From Ferrimonas senticii DSM 18821 (GTDB lineage Bacteria > Pseudomonadota > Gammaproteobacteria > Enterobacterales > Shewanellaceae), in contig NZ_AUGM01000024.1 of assembly GCF_000422665.1 (NCBI RefSeq), forward strand, positions 1 to 39,184: a stretch of DNA of 39,184 bases, in the 5' to 3' direction. The notes below the pieces were generated by a model. That model was not told the origin of the DNA. It did not search any database and saw only the letters and a program-made list of their open reading frames with translations. A program made the position numbers and the translations under genes. Positions 24,840 to 34,047 of the stretch are shown here, piece by piece (within the stretch, counting starts at the first letter, position 1; each line of letters begins with the position of its first letter).

Positions 24840-25597
24840 AACAAAAACAGAGCGTTCTTAAATCAGTAAAGTTTGCAAAGTTCTCGAGCTAGTAAACCGA
24901 TGCATGAGTGGATTAACCATTCAAATATTTGACGGATTGGCGATGCATGTTGCCATTTTTCTAGAGTTTGAAGCTAATCCCAAGTATGAATTTGATTCTT
25001 TTATATCCGAATGCTTATTCGATAATAAATGTCATCATACCTATTAACTTCTTGTTTATATTGCAATTGTTAACTATCTGACATTTTGTCAGCGCGTTTT
25101 AATCCTGATATCATCTGCGCCCGTGATTTAGGCATCCCTACTTTGGTGAGCAAGCCTCTTCCTATCGCACTTCGCAACATCATTTTTAGCATGATTATCA
25201 GCGAGCGCTGGTGGCACAGCGTGCTCCGGCTGCATCAAAGCGTATTTAATGGCGGAGCTTAGTTTTGATAAGTGAGAGTATAAAAATTTATTGCTTACTT
25301 ATCAGTGAGTTGCTGGTTTGCGTTTACTTACTTTGTGCAAAAGAGGACTGAGGTTGGTTTGCCGTTGAATTCAACGGTTGCGTACACTCGCTTCGAGGTT
25401 TTTTTGGGGCCTATTGGGACCGCTGCTCACAATTACGCCATTGCTAGCGCTGATGCGCCCTCCAGCCAAATCGGCTGTCTCAAAATGATAAATTTCTGTC
25501 TCAGTGCTGGGTGAAGCGCTGAGGTTTGGTGTTGCGGACTTTCAACGCATTTAAATTCATCCGCGTTGGTAATAATCGTCAGTTGAAACATAGGCTG
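24840..25597. other. Gene-poor AT-rich region between purC and the insertion-sequence cluster
   Basis: No frame here looks like a real gene. Visible structures are a CTGACA-TTT-TGTCAG hairpin (about 25079-25093), an 8-bp inverted repeat TGATAAGT/ACTTATCA (25266-25304), and a 16-bp perfect palindrome CCGTTGAATTCAACGG (25362-25377). This is the likely former upstream region of the polysaccharide cluster, now cut off by the insertions to its right (inference). Confidence 0.5.
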
Positions 25598-26743
25598 TGT
25601 CTAAGTTAACTATTGTACCCATCCAGCAGCTTCATTTAGACACACCTTTGGTTCCAGTTTTCTGCCGTATCTATCAAGCATCCGGTGCCAACCCAAGTAA
25701 TTCCCTAGGTACTTCGTTGCCACGCCTCTGAACCGGTACATCCAGCCTGTTAGGTCCCCGATGATTAATGGGCTTCACACGAAAGAGTTCCGGTGAAGTT
25801 CGATAGTACCCCTTCAATCGTTCAATTGGAGGGGTATGACCAAGCGCTTTTTACGGTATGTGGTGATTATAAACGTGCGCATACCTGAGCAGGGTTGCCT
25901 CTAAATCCGCTCTGCAATCAAATCGGGGGGCTTTGAGTATTTCTGATACCCGGCCATTAAAACGTTCCACCATGCCATTGGTCTGCGGCTTTCCTGGTGA
26001 GATAAGTCGGTGCTCAATGTGTTGTTCGGTGCACTCTAAATCGAATTCGTGCTTACCTGTTGGCTGCCGCTGCCCAGTAGCGCAAAAACGGTCTGTAAAC
26101 TCTTTACCGTTGTCCGTAAGAACCGTCTTGATATGAAACGGGGATTTTCGAGCCACCATCTTTAGAAACCGTCTCGCCGTTTTGGCTGCTTTGTCCGGCA
26201 GGACTTCAAGGTAGACCCATCGGGTTGCTCTATCGATGGCAACGTACAGATACCGACGGCCAGACTCGTCTGGCATCTGTGGCAGGTATTTGATGTCGAT
26301 ATGAACGTAACCTGGCTCGTATAGCTTGAATTCTTTTGGAGACGGTTTGGGCTCTGTCTCAGGGTATAAGTCCTTCAGATTGCTAACGCCGTGGCGCCGG
26401 AGGCAACGGTCAAGCCCAGACCTAGATACATCGGGATTGATGAACTGCTTGGTTAATGCCAATAGGTCGTCCAACGGTAACAACAACGTCTTGCGCAACT
26501 CCACCACAATGAACTCCTGAGTTTTGCTCAATGTGGTGCCCAAGTTGTGCTTGGTATGGGAGCCGTCATCTACCGTGGTTCGACGCTTCCAGCGACGGAT
26601 GGTCGATTCAGCCACACCAAGTTCACGAGCGAGTACTGCCACAGGCTTGGTTGATTGTTGGATCAGTTTCCGGATTTTCGGTGTGGTGGTGGCATTCGCA
26701 TGGAGTTTAATCTGCATGTGCTGCTGTCCTTAGCTGCTGAACC
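25598..26743 (-). mobile_element. IS481-type insertion sequence (approximate limits)
   Basis: The limits are approximate. TGTCTAAG at 25598 and its mirror TTTAGACACA about 40 bp inside suggest one end. On the other side only 26 bp separate the transposase start from the stop of the neighbouring IS4 gene. A weak terminal similarity (TGTCTAAGTT versus TGCTTAAGGTT on the opposite strand) would make the two elements overlap. No convincing target duplication is visible. Confidence 0.6.
25674..26717 (-). pseudogene. IS481-type transposase with an in-frame nonsense codon
   Basis: An N-terminal helix-turn-helix (TTPKIRKLIQQ ... AVLARELGVAESTIRRWKRR) is followed by a DDE core: VHIDIKYLP, TVLTDNGKEF and NGMVERFNGR. 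Translation stops after YNHHIP at a TAA (25851-25853, codon 289). The same frame then continues without a break as KALGHTPPIERLKGYYR and on to a stop at 25674, giving 347 codons, the usual size for the family. A single CAA-to-TAA change (Gln to stop) explains this. All three acidic residues precede the stop, but loss of the C-terminus probably inactivates the enzyme. Confidence 0.85.
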
Positions 26744-27937
26744 TTAAGCATTAAGCCCCTCCAAAATCGCCTCGAAACTGTTGCCCTGCCTGGTTTTCGA
26801 CTGCTGGGCTCGGTGACAGTTTTGACATATAAAGTCGAACGCCCAAGCTAAATCGGCGGTTAATTGGGTCAATGACTTTGATGCCAGCGAGTTCATTATG
26901 GGTTCAAACCAGTTCTGCGCTGATTTAGCGATTTTGAACAGCGACAATCGACGTTGCAGACGTTGTTGTGCCGCACGGCCAATGAAACGTTTGATCAGCA
27001 AACTCAGCAGACTGGCCCAAATCAACCCTTCAACCATATGTTGCTGTCGAGTTACGAACTTCTTCAAGTTGTTGTAACTCTTCCACTCTTTGAACAACAG
27101 TTCGATTTGCCAGCGTACGCGATATAGACGGTTGACGTCTTCGGCGCTGAACTGCTCTCGTGGTAGGTTGGTTATCCACCACAGATAGTGCTTCTCCTCG
27201 GTGTGCCAGAACATCACCATACGGCACTGGTACTTTGGCCATTTGACGTCTAAATCCAGCACCTGAGCCTTGGGGCCTCGGCGCTGCTGTAGTGCCTTCA
27301 ACTTAATTCCGACGTATGACTTGAGCTCCTTGCCTTTGCTGTTTAACGCTCGAGTAATCGTTGGGTTAAACAACTTCGACGACCGCATCAAAAAGTAGCC
27401 TTGATGGCGTTGCACATTGCTCATGTACTCAATGCCAACGTAGCCCGCATCAGCCAATAGCAGCGAATTGGTCAGGGTATCTGCTGCTGGCAAAAACTGA
27501 CGTTCCGATGCCGTATCCGCTGAAATGCTCAGCTTTGCCGGTTGTTCGTCCTGTAGTGACATTGTCATGTGGCATTCAACCGCTGCTGGTGACTTACCTT
27601 TGAAGCGATTGGGGAAGATCTCGGCTAAATCGGGGTGGATCGCAAAGGACGACCCATCTTGAAGTAACACTTGGTTGAACTGCTTCAACTTAGACGGCAA
27701 CTCGGCGCTGAGTTGGTTGCTAAACACCCGAATGGCTTGCGCCACTACGGCTTCCATAAAGCGAGCAAATTCGGTTTTTCGCAGCTGGTTGTGGAATGGC
27801 TTGTAAGCCACGGATGCCGCGAGGTCCATCTGGATCCCATTAAAGGCGCGATGTAGATCGGCAATCGCATCGACTTTATTTAACCAAGCTTCATCGAACA
27901 GTTGAGTTAGGGTTAGAGTTGGATTGATAATGGACAT
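26744..27937 (-). CDS. IS4-family transposase
   Basis: This 397-aa protein appears intact. The DDE residues lie in LLQDGSSFAIH, SLLLADAGYVG and YRVRWQIELLFKEWKSY. The last fits the IS4 Y-2-R-3-E-6-K signature exactly. C-terminal helices follow. The stop codon lies only 26 bp from the start codon of the IS481-type transposase on the same strand. The right-hand IS4 terminal repeat is thus either very short or lost. Upstream of the start, GGCTCTTG (27939) and CAAGAGCC (27990) form an inverted pair near the likely element end. Confidence 0.9.
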   Translation of the reverse strand: MSIINPTLTLTQLFDEAWLNKVDAIADLHRAFNGIQMDLAASVAYKPFHNQLRKTEFARFMEAVVAQAIRVFSNQLSAELPSKLKQFNQVLLQDGSSFAIHPDLAEIFPNRFKGKSPAAVECHMTMSLQDEQPAKLSISADTASERQFLPAADTLTNSLLLADAGYVGIEYMSNVQRHQGYFLMRSSKLFNPTITRALNSKGKELKSYVGIKLKALQQRRGPKAQVLDLDVKWPKYQCRMVMFWHTEEKHYLWWITNLPREQFSAEDVNRLYRVRWQIELLFKEWKSYNNLKKFVTRQQHMVEGLIWASLLSLLIKRFIGRAAQQRLQRRLSLFKIAKSAQNWFEPIMNSLASKSLTQLTADLAWAFDFICQNCHRAQQSKTRQGNSFEAILEGLNA

Positions 27938-27997
27938 CGGCTCTTGGGTTGTGACTTGGTTTTTTTTTGGCGATTAAATCTGATCACATCAAGAGCC
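26744..27997 (-). mobile_element. IS4-family insertion sequence (limits approximate)
   Basis: The unit comprises the IS4-type transposase and its upstream leader. I could not match terminal repeats on both sides, so the element may have been truncated on its left by the IS481-type element. The spacer 27998-28113 between this and the ISAs1 element holds no recognisable gene. Confidence 0.6.
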
Positions 27998-28113
27998 TTT
28001 TTCTAGTTTTTTTATTAGGTTATGGCTAAAGGTCCTGTCTATGAGCTGCTGAATGAACTTGGCTATCCAGTCATGAGAATATAGGAATCTCGATGCGGAG
28101 CAACCAAGCCATT

Positions 28114-28123
28114 CATCGAGGAC
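28114..28123. repeat. Target site duplication of the ISAs1 element, left copy
   Basis: CATCGAGGAC lies directly outside the left terminus (CAGGGC...). An identical 10-mer lies directly outside the right terminus at 29234-29243. Confidence 0.85.
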
Positions 28124-29233
28124 CAGGGCGTCCGCATGAGTGTGTATTAATTCGCCATTGATGAAAATCCAGCACAAAGGACGCCCTCAAGAAACGTCGT
28201 ATTCATTAGGCAACGTTTCTGTTTCATCGGCATACTGATCTTGGTGGATTCAGCGCGTAGCATGTTCAGCGCCATATGACGAAGGCTAGCTACGTTTTCC
28301 GCCGCATTTTCTCGATAAATCTGGCACGCATCTTCACCAAAGGTCACATCAAGGATCCAATGCATCGATTCGATCCCCCAATCGGCTCGTATGGCGTAGC
28401 TGGCTTCCTCTGCGGTCAGTACTTTGGAACTGATGTAATACCGGCATTCAAGTGTTGAGCCTTTGCCTTTTAGGGCCCGAAAACTTTCGACCATGACAAT
28501 ACTGCTGAGCCCGCTCCATCGAGAAAAGTTGCCTTCTAGGTGCTCTGAGCTGAGCACATGGCATGTACGGGATTCTACTCGGCCGTGATGTTGTTCTGTT
28601 TGCCATTGTTTCTTATCAACCGTCGCTTTGCAGTGTGATGCAAAGGCTGCGCGTACCGCTTTGGCAAGTCGTTCTTGATTGCCTTTGACTGCTAGTAAGT
28701 AGTCGCCACCCTGTCCAACTATGGTTTTGGCAATTTTGGTTTGGCAGGCCATCGCATCGATCGTGACCAAAGCGCCTCGCAGATCCAACATTTGGATCAG
28801 TTCAGGAATAGCTGTGATTTCGTTGCTTTTATCAGAGATTTTCAACTGCCCTAGCACCATCTGATTGGCTGTCGCGTAAGCGCTGAGCATGTGAATGGTG
28901 CTGTAGCGATCTTCGCGGTTGTAGGAGCCCCGCAGGGTTTTGCCATCAATGGCAACGATCTCACCTTGAGTTAGGCGATGCACTGCCTGCATCCAACTAA
29001 GAAAACACTGCCGAAAAACCTTTGGTTCAATGGTCGAGATCAGGCGGGCAAAAGTGTCATGAACCGGGACACCATTTTCGCACTCTGTCGAGCATCTTGG
29101 ATGACGCTGAAGTGTGCTTTGATATCGTCGATAACCATTTTGAAGCTCCCAAAAAGAGAGCATAAGATCACAAACCGCTCTGTGGGTCAATCAGACTCAA
29201 AAGTGGTCAATAAATATTCATGGTCTTGCCCTG
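28124..29233 (-). mobile_element. ISAs1-family insertion sequence, 1110 bp, internally deleted
   Basis: The ends are well defined. The left terminus begins CAGGGCGTCC and the right terminus, read on the minus strand, begins CAGGGCAAGACC; 13 of the first 20 positions agree. Both are flanked by the identical 10-bp CATCGAGGAC. The element is about 150 bp shorter than typical members, matching a deletion in its transposase gene. It sits about 20 bp upstream of the first polysaccharide gene and is transcribed away from it. Confidence 0.88.
28147..29138 (-). pseudogene. ISAs1-family transposase, frame-disrupting internal deletion
   Basis: The frame from the ATG at 29138 gives the family N-terminus (MVIDDIKAHFSVIQDARQSAK). 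About 45-50 residues that normally follow (HKL.DIL...GWEDI.DFG) are missing, and the gene resumes in another frame at CENGVPVHDTFARLIS. The rest is well conserved: IVAIDGKTLRGS, TIDAMACQ, YLLAVKGNQ, DWGIESMHWILDVTFGED. A deletion near the sequence GTGCGAAAATGG explains both the loss and the shift. The catalytic residues remain, but no continuous protein can be made. Confidence 0.85.
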
Positions 29234-29243
29234 CATCGAGGAC
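29234..29243. repeat. Target site duplication of the ISAs1 element, right copy
   Basis: CATCGAGGAC, identical to 28114-28123. It contains GAGGA, which lies about 11 nt before the first start codon of the polysaccharide cluster and probably acts as its ribosome binding site. Confidence 0.85.
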
Positions 29244-29253
29244 CCAGCAAATA

Positions 29254-30360
29254 ATGATGAAAAAAAATATTGTAATATCCGCTAATACGGCATGGTACAT
29301 CTATAATTTTCGTAAAGGCACTATCATTGCGTTGCTTGGTGCTGGCCATAAAGTGACAGCTATTGCTCCGGAAGATGGTTATGGCGAAAAACTTAAAGAG
29401 ATGGGTTGTGACTTTCTGGAAATATATATGGATCGTGGTGGTACTAACCCGATTAATGATATGAAAACCAGTTTTAGCTATTATCTGCTTTATCGAAACA
29501 TCAAGCCTGATGTCGTTTTAAACTTTACCCCAAAGACCAACATCTACAGCACTCTGGCTGCCAAAGCGAACAAGGCAAAGGTCGTGAACAATATTGCTGG
29601 CTTAGGCACGCTGTTTGTCAATGAAAGTGTATCTTCAAAAATTGCACGGTTTCTCTATCGTATTTCACAGCCGCTGGCTGACCATATCTTCTTTCAAAAT
29701 GAGGATGATATGGCAATATTCAAAGAGAAACAAATTATCTCTGAATCCACCAGTTGCAGTCGTTTACCTGGCTCTGGGGTAAACCTTCAGCAATTTCAAG
29801 TGACCCCTGCTCAGGATGATGGAATCACTCGCTTTATCCTGGTTGCCCGAATGCTTAAGGAAAAAGGGGTTGAACTTTATGCTCAAGCAGCAAAGACTGT
29901 TAAGACTAACTATCCCAAGACAGAATTTTATTTGCTTGGGTTTATTGATGAGGCCAACCCATCAGGAATCAGTGAGAAAACGATAATGGCTTGGCATGCA
30001 GCCGGGGATATCAATTATCTTGGAACCACTGATGATGTAGCCTCCGTTGTTGGACGGATGGACTGTGTAGTTTTGCCTTCTTACTACCGAGAAGGTGTAC
30101 CAAAGTCCCTTTTGGAGTCGGCAGCTTTAGGTAAACCTATCGTCACAACAGATAACGTGGGTTGTAGAGAAACCGTTAGTCATTCTGTTAATGGTTTCCT
30201 GTGCAAACCTAATGATCTTGAAACGCTTGTTGATTCGTTAGTCAATATTCTTTCCTTGTCGCCTGAGGCTATGAATCAAATGTGTAAAGCATCACGAGCC
30301 AAGGTGGAAAGTGAATTTTCAGAAGAAATTGTTATAGAATGTTATTTGAAAATAATTTAA
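29254..30360 (+). CDS. Glycosyltransferase family 4 (GT-B), polysaccharide cluster gene 1
   Basis: This 368-aa protein (ATG at 29254, or 29257) has an N-terminal GT4-type domain (SANTAWYIYNFRKGTIIALL, GHKVTAIAPEDGY). The C-terminal Glycos_transf_1 domain has RFILVARMLKEKGVELYAQAA, DCVVLPSYYREGVPKSLLESAALGKPIVTTDNVGCRE and NGFLCKPNDLE. It transfers a sugar from a nucleotide sugar to the growing repeat unit on the cytoplasmic face. An open frame reaches back to 28978, but that part lies antisense to the ISAs1 element and is not coding. The codon and base use are clearly more AT-rich than in the opp or dnaB region, suggesting lateral origin. The insertion immediately upstream has probably cut it from its native promoter. 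Confidence 0.92.
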   Translation: MMKKNIVISANTAWYIYNFRKGTIIALLGAGHKVTAIAPEDGYGEKLKEMGCDFLEIYMDRGGTNPINDMKTSFSYYLLYRNIKPDVVLNFTPKTNIYSTLAAKANKAKVVNNIAGLGTLFVNESVSSKIARFLYRISQPLADHIFFQNEDDMAIFKEKQIISESTSCSRLPGSGVNLQQFQVTPAQDDGITRFILVARMLKEKGVELYAQAAKTVKTNYPKTEFYLLGFIDEANPSGISEKTIMAWHAAGDINYLGTTDDVASVVGRMDCVVLPSYYREGVPKSLLESAALGKPIVTTDNVGCRETVSHSVNGFLCKPNDLETLVDSLVNILSLSPEAMNQMCKASRAKVESEFSEEIVIECYLKII

Positions 30361-30370
30361 AAAGTTAAGA

Positions 30371-31582
30371 ATGATGAATGTTATTTTTTCGCCTGAAATT
30401 ACATTCTGGGTATTCGGGCTGGTTATATTTTCACCGCTTTTTTTCTTTAAAAGCGCCTTTGTAAAGCTTACTTTGGCTATCTATGCTTACCCTATATGGG
30501 TTATGTTTGGGCTATGGGTTGGCATTCCAGCAACTAGAGTTATTAGAAACGTAGGTATTGATTTTTATGATGCCCAATTGGGCAGTGCTTGCTTTTATTC
30601 TTTACTTTCTTACTGCTTGTTTGTTTGTTCGTTAAGAAAGTTGAGGGATCGCGACTACAGTTTTCATAGAATACCTTTGACAGTAGGTCAAAGAGTATTC
30701 TTTTTAGTTATGTTAATCCTCGTGCTACCAGTAGCTTATCCTGCTGCTTGGGGGGTTGGAAGCGACCGTTTTGGTTCTTTTGGTAGTTTGGTTGTTGTAT
30801 TTTTTGCTGTTATTGTTTGCTCGAAAAGTAACTCTAGCAAATTTGACGTTTTGCTATCGCTTGTTGCGGCATTAATAATGTTCATGGTATTCCATGGGGA
30901 GAGAGTCGATTTTATATTGATGTTTGCGGCGATATATATAATAGCGAAAGGAACATCATTTGTTTCTCTATATAAGTTGGCGATACTTGTATCTTTTTTC
31001 TTAGTAATAGGAATATATGGCGGAATCAATCGTGCTGGTGGAGCACTAGATGTTACTGAACTGTTCTCGATAGTGAGTTTTGCCATCACTAATTTTGGTA
31101 CCGCAGTTGATGTCGTGCATGTTTATTTGTCATCATCATGGTATTATGAAAACATAAGTTCAGACTTTAGGCCAATTATAAATGTGATTTCGTCTTACCT
31201 TCCATTGCTTCCAAAATCAGGGGCGGGTTCTGATTATAATTTTGTATGGATTTTGCGAGAATATATAGATAATGTTGGAGGAGGAACATTCTATACTGCT
31301 TCTATGATGGCTGCTGGTGGTTTTGGAGTGGTTATTTCTGGATATGTTTATGGAGTGCTGTTCAGATTTTTATTTAGGCAGGAACTATATTATAGTCCAG
31401 TGTTTATCGCATTCTTCGTAATGCAATTTAGATTGCAGTGGTATGGCTTAACATACTTTGGTAATGTCATTTTTTCTATGACCATTCTATGGGCTGTTCT
31501 TTACGTCATTAGAAAGCAGGGTCTTGTTGTTTCAAAAAACAAAAGACTAGGACGGCAATTGCGTGATATTGAGGTTGGCTAG
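30371..31582 (+). CDS. O-antigen/capsule repeat-unit polymerase, Wzy-like
   Basis: This 403-aa protein has about ten hydrophobic segments and a larger polar loop in the C-terminal half (YLSSSWYYENISSDF ... SGAGSDYNFVWILREYIDN). MVFHGERVDFILMFAA and YGGINRAGGAL fit the weakly conserved pattern of polysaccharide polymerases. Wzy proteins join lipid-linked repeat units in the periplasm. Identity rests on topology and on its position next to a flippase gene. It follows the glycosyltransferase by 10 nt and overlaps wzx by 1 nt. It is strongly AT-rich. Confidence 0.8.
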   Translation: MMNVIFSPEITFWVFGLVIFSPLFFFKSAFVKLTLAIYAYPIWVMFGLWVGIPATRVIRNVGIDFYDAQLGSACFYSLLSYCLFVCSLRKLRDRDYSFHRIPLTVGQRVFFLVMLILVLPVAYPAAWGVGSDRFGSFGSLVVVFFAVIVCSKSNSSKFDVLLSLVAALIMFMVFHGERVDFILMFAAIYIIAKGTSFVSLYKLAILVSFFLVIGIYGGINRAGGALDVTELFSIVSFAITNFGTAVDVVHVYLSSSWYYENISSDFRPIINVISSYLPLLPKSGAGSDYNFVWILREYIDNVGGGTFYTASMMAAGGFGVVISGYVYGVLFRFLFRQELYYSPVFIAFFVMQFRLQWYGLTYFGNVIFSMTILWAVLYVIRKQGLVVSKNKRLGRQLRDIEVG

Positions 31583-32805
31583 TGTCCATTTTTCGCTCTA
31601 TTATAAGTCTTAGCGCTTTAAAGGCCGTAGATTTTTTAGTCCCTCTATCGCTGATACCAATAGCCATTAATAATATAGGAATATCAAATTTCGGCAAAGT
31701 TGCATACTTTCAATCAATAGCATTGTTCTGTGCAACAGTTGTTGACTTTGGTTTCAATGTTGGCGGTATTCAGAAAGTGGCGGTAACCAGTGATGAAGTC
31801 AAAATAAATAGGTACTACAGTGCATCTTTGATAATTAAATTTACTTTGTGCTTAATTGTTCTACCAATATATTTTACTATCGCAATTCTCAGTCCATATT
31901 ACTCCAAAGAATTTTTACCTGTCGTTCTAATTTGCTTTTTCGTGGCTATTGGTTCAGTATTTAATTCTCAGTGGTTTTATCAAGCCAAGCATAGATATCG
32001 ATTTTTGATGCTATCCTCTCTGCCAGCTAGAGTATTGGCATTGTTAAGCGTGTTTTTTATGGTTAAGGGAAATGATGATTATGTCATTTACTCGTTAATC
32101 GTATCAGTAATGTATCTCATCCCAGGAATTATTCATTTTGCTGAACGTTCCATTATTGGTTCGTTAGTGACTCCAAAATACAAATATGTTAAGATGGTGT
32201 TATTTTTAAACTTTGACATATTCGTATATCGGATCGGTAGTGCGATAATTTTGCCATTCTATAACTATCTCTTTGGTTTCGGATTGACTCCTTCCGCATT
32301 TGGTGCTTTAAGTCTTGTGCAAAAATTTCTTGGAGCGATAGTGAACTTCAGTTCCCCAATTTGCCAAGCAGTCATTCCATATTTTGCCAAACTAAAAAAG
32401 CAAAACATAACTCAATATAATAAGTCATTTATAACTACATTAGTTGCATTAGTGATTTATGCTATTTTAATTACTTTTTTATCAGTACTTTGTCTTCAAT
32501 GGCTCGTTAATATTGGGATAATTGGCGGGGAAATTGAACAAGATGAATTGCACTACGCAATGGTCTTTCTGGGTTCATTAATTCCCCATATATTGAATGC
32601 ATTATTGTCACAAAATCTAGTTTTAAATGGCAATGGAAAGGCTGTAAGGCAGTCAGTATTAATTTCATTAACAATCACAGTGGCAGCAGCTATAATTCTT
32701 GTCTTTAGTATGCCATCTGCCCTAATCATTGCCTATGTAATTAGCTATTATGTTATGCTGTTCCTATTTTTAAAAAAAACAATTGGAAAGAATCATGTTG
32801 CTTAA
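31582..32805 (+). CDS. Polysaccharide repeat-unit flippase, Wzx-like (MOP superfamily)
   Basis: This 407-aa protein has about 12 membrane segments. The N-terminus ([50 protein letters not shown]) follows the Wzx/RfbX pattern. It should flip undecaprenyl-linked repeat units across the inner membrane for the polymerase. The start codon is GTG, sharing its first base with the upstream TAG stop. It overlaps the next gene by 11 nt. Confidence 0.88.
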   Translation: MSIFRSIISLSALKAVDFLVPLSLIPIAINNIGISNFGKVAYFQSIALFCATVVDFGFNVGGIQKVAVTSDEVKINRYYSASLIIKFTLCLIVLPIYFTIAILSPYYSKEFLPVVLICFFVAIGSVFNSQWFYQAKHRYRFLMLSSLPARVLALLSVFFMVKGNDDYVIYSLIVSVMYLIPGIIHFAERSIIGSLVTPKYKYVKMVLFLNFDIFVYRIGSAIILPFYNYLFGFGLTPSAFGALSLVQKFLGAIVNFSSPICQAVIPYFAKLKKQNITQYNKSFITTLVALVIYAILITFLSVLCLQWLVNIGIIGGEIEQDELHYAMVFLGSLIPHILNALLSQNLVLNGNGKAVRQSVLISLTITVAAAIILVFSMPSALIIAYVISYYVMLFLFLKKTIGKNHVA

Positions 32806-33271
32806 AATATATGATTATCTTGAGAAAATAATTGTACGCCTGCGTCGTCAAAGTCTTTTGAGGGCTGTGTCGAAAGGGAGTGGGAAATTTGAAGTGTTCG
32901 GAAGGGTTGTAATCGAAAACCCTTCGAACGTGACCATTGGAAAAAATTGCACTCTAAATGAGGGTGTTTATATTAGTGGTCATGCCCCTGTAGATATTGG
33001 TAACAACGTTTCTATTTCAGCTCATGCAAAGATTATTACGGCCTATTTGGATAGTAGCAAACTTAAAGACAAGGGCATTGAGGATATACACCTGTCAAAA
33101 CCAGTAGTTCTTGAGGCCTTATGCCAAATCGGCGCTGGAGCAATCGTTTTGCCTGGAGTTACGGTACATAGTGGATCTATTGTTGCTGCTGGCGCAGTGG
33201 TTAGTAAAGATGTACCATCCAACGTGATTGTCGCCGGAGTTCCGGCAAAGGTAATTAGAGTGCTCTCATGA
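32795..33271 (+). CDS. Left-handed beta-helix acyltransferase (hexapeptide repeats), first copy
   Basis: This 158-aa protein has hexapeptide repeats ([75 protein letters not shown]) ending in the GVPAKVI motif of sugar O-acetyltransferases. It probably acetylates a sugar of the repeat unit. ATG at 32795 with GGAAAG upstream is preferred to a TTG at 32783. It overlaps wzx by 11 nt and the next gene by 4 nt. Confidence 0.88.
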   Translation: MLLKIYDYLEKIIVRLRRQSLLRAVSKGSGKFEVFGRVVIENPSNVTIGKNCTLNEGVYISGHAPVDIGNNVSISAHAKIITAYLDSSKLKDKGIEDIHLSKPVVLEALCQIGAGAIVLPGVTVHSGSIVAAGAVVSKDVPSNVIVAGVPAKVIRVLS

Positions 33272-34047
33272 AGAAGAGGATATCGGTAATCTTGTGTGCT
33301 TATAATGCAGACAAATTTATAGACAAAGCACTGGACTCATTAAAGGCCCAGTCTTTTAAAGATTTTGAAGTTATCTTAATTGATGATGGAAGCACCGATA
33401 GAACAGTTCAACTAGTTCAGCAGTATATCGAAAAGAAAGAGTTAGATATACGTTACTATTATCAAGAAAATTGTGGCCTTACTAAGTCCCTCAATCGGGC
33501 AATATCACTGGTTGAAGGTCAATATATAGCCCGAATGGATGCTGATGATATATCTTTGCCTAACCGACTTGAGCGCTCTTTGGCCTATTTGGAAGCTAAT
33601 TGTTTAGACTTTATGTGCGCAAAAAGTGAAATGTTTGATGAGCATGGAGTGAAAGGATATTTTCCTTCATTTGTCAGCCATAATAAAAAAAGCTTTTCTG
33701 CTGGTTACCTAAAATTTGGTAATTCCTATACTCATGGAACCTTTTTTGGTAAAAAAGAGGTATTTGAGGAATTGGGGTATAATGAAAGATATCGTACTGC
33801 CCAAGATTATGATTTTCTATGTCGACTCGCTAAGTCAGGGAAGTACAATGCTGCATTTCTCAATGAAGTGTTGTATAGATTGCGCGTGGATGCTGAATCA
33901 TCTGGACGGAGTGCCAACAGTAATCAAGTTAATAATGCTATCGAAATAGCGTTCGAACACTTTGGTAGTGCTAGATATCTCATTCCAGCAAGCGGATATT
34001 TAAAAAAACGAATACTATCAGTTTTTAAGAGAATAATTTATTCATGA
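33268..34047 (+). CDS. Glycosyltransferase family 2 (GT-A)
   Basis: This 259-aa protein has the GT2 fold from the start: [40 protein letters not shown], then the DXD-type metal-binding motif in ARMDADDIS and a downstream [10 protein letters not shown] acceptor/catalytic segment. A soluble cytoplasmic inverting transferase is expected. ATGA overlaps link it to both neighbours, so it is part of the same tightly coupled operon. Confidence 0.92.
   Translation: MKKRISVILCAYNADKFIDKALDSLKAQSFKDFEVILIDDGSTDRTVQLVQQYIEKKELDIRYYYQENCGLTKSLNRAISLVEGQYIARMDADDISLPNRLERSLAYLEANCLDFMCAKSEMFDEHGVKGYFPSFVSHNKKSFSAGYLKFGNSYTHGTFFGKKEVFEELGYNERYRTAQDYDFLCRLAKSGKYNAAFLNEVLYRLRVDAESSGRSANSNQVNNAIEIAFEHFGSARYLIPASGYLKKRILSVFKRIIYS

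Noticed and set aside
25199-25235. A JUMPstart/ops-like sequence (GGTGGCACAGCGTGCT) upstream of the polysaccharide cluster
   Set aside because: It contains extra bases inside the ops core GGCGGTAGCGTG and lacks the rest of the JUMPstart motif. It could be chance.
25305-25514. A 69-codon open frame in the gene-free region
   Set aside because: No ribosome binding site, no recognisable family and no sign of coding bias. It overlaps the palindrome at 25362-25377.
25433-25591. A 52-codon minus-strand frame (MFQLTIITNADEF...) next to the IS481 end
   Set aside because: No ribosome binding site and no family recognised. It could be a remnant but cannot be supported as a gene.
28023-28085. A 20-codon frame (MAKGPVYELLNELGYP...) between the IS4 and ISAs1 elements
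   Set aside because: Too short, without a ribosome binding site; possibly a decayed gene start, but nothing supports it.
28978-29253. N-terminal extension of the first glycosyltransferase frame
   Set aside because: It runs antisense through the ISAs1 element. The family N-terminus begins at the ATG at 29254, preceded by GAGGA.
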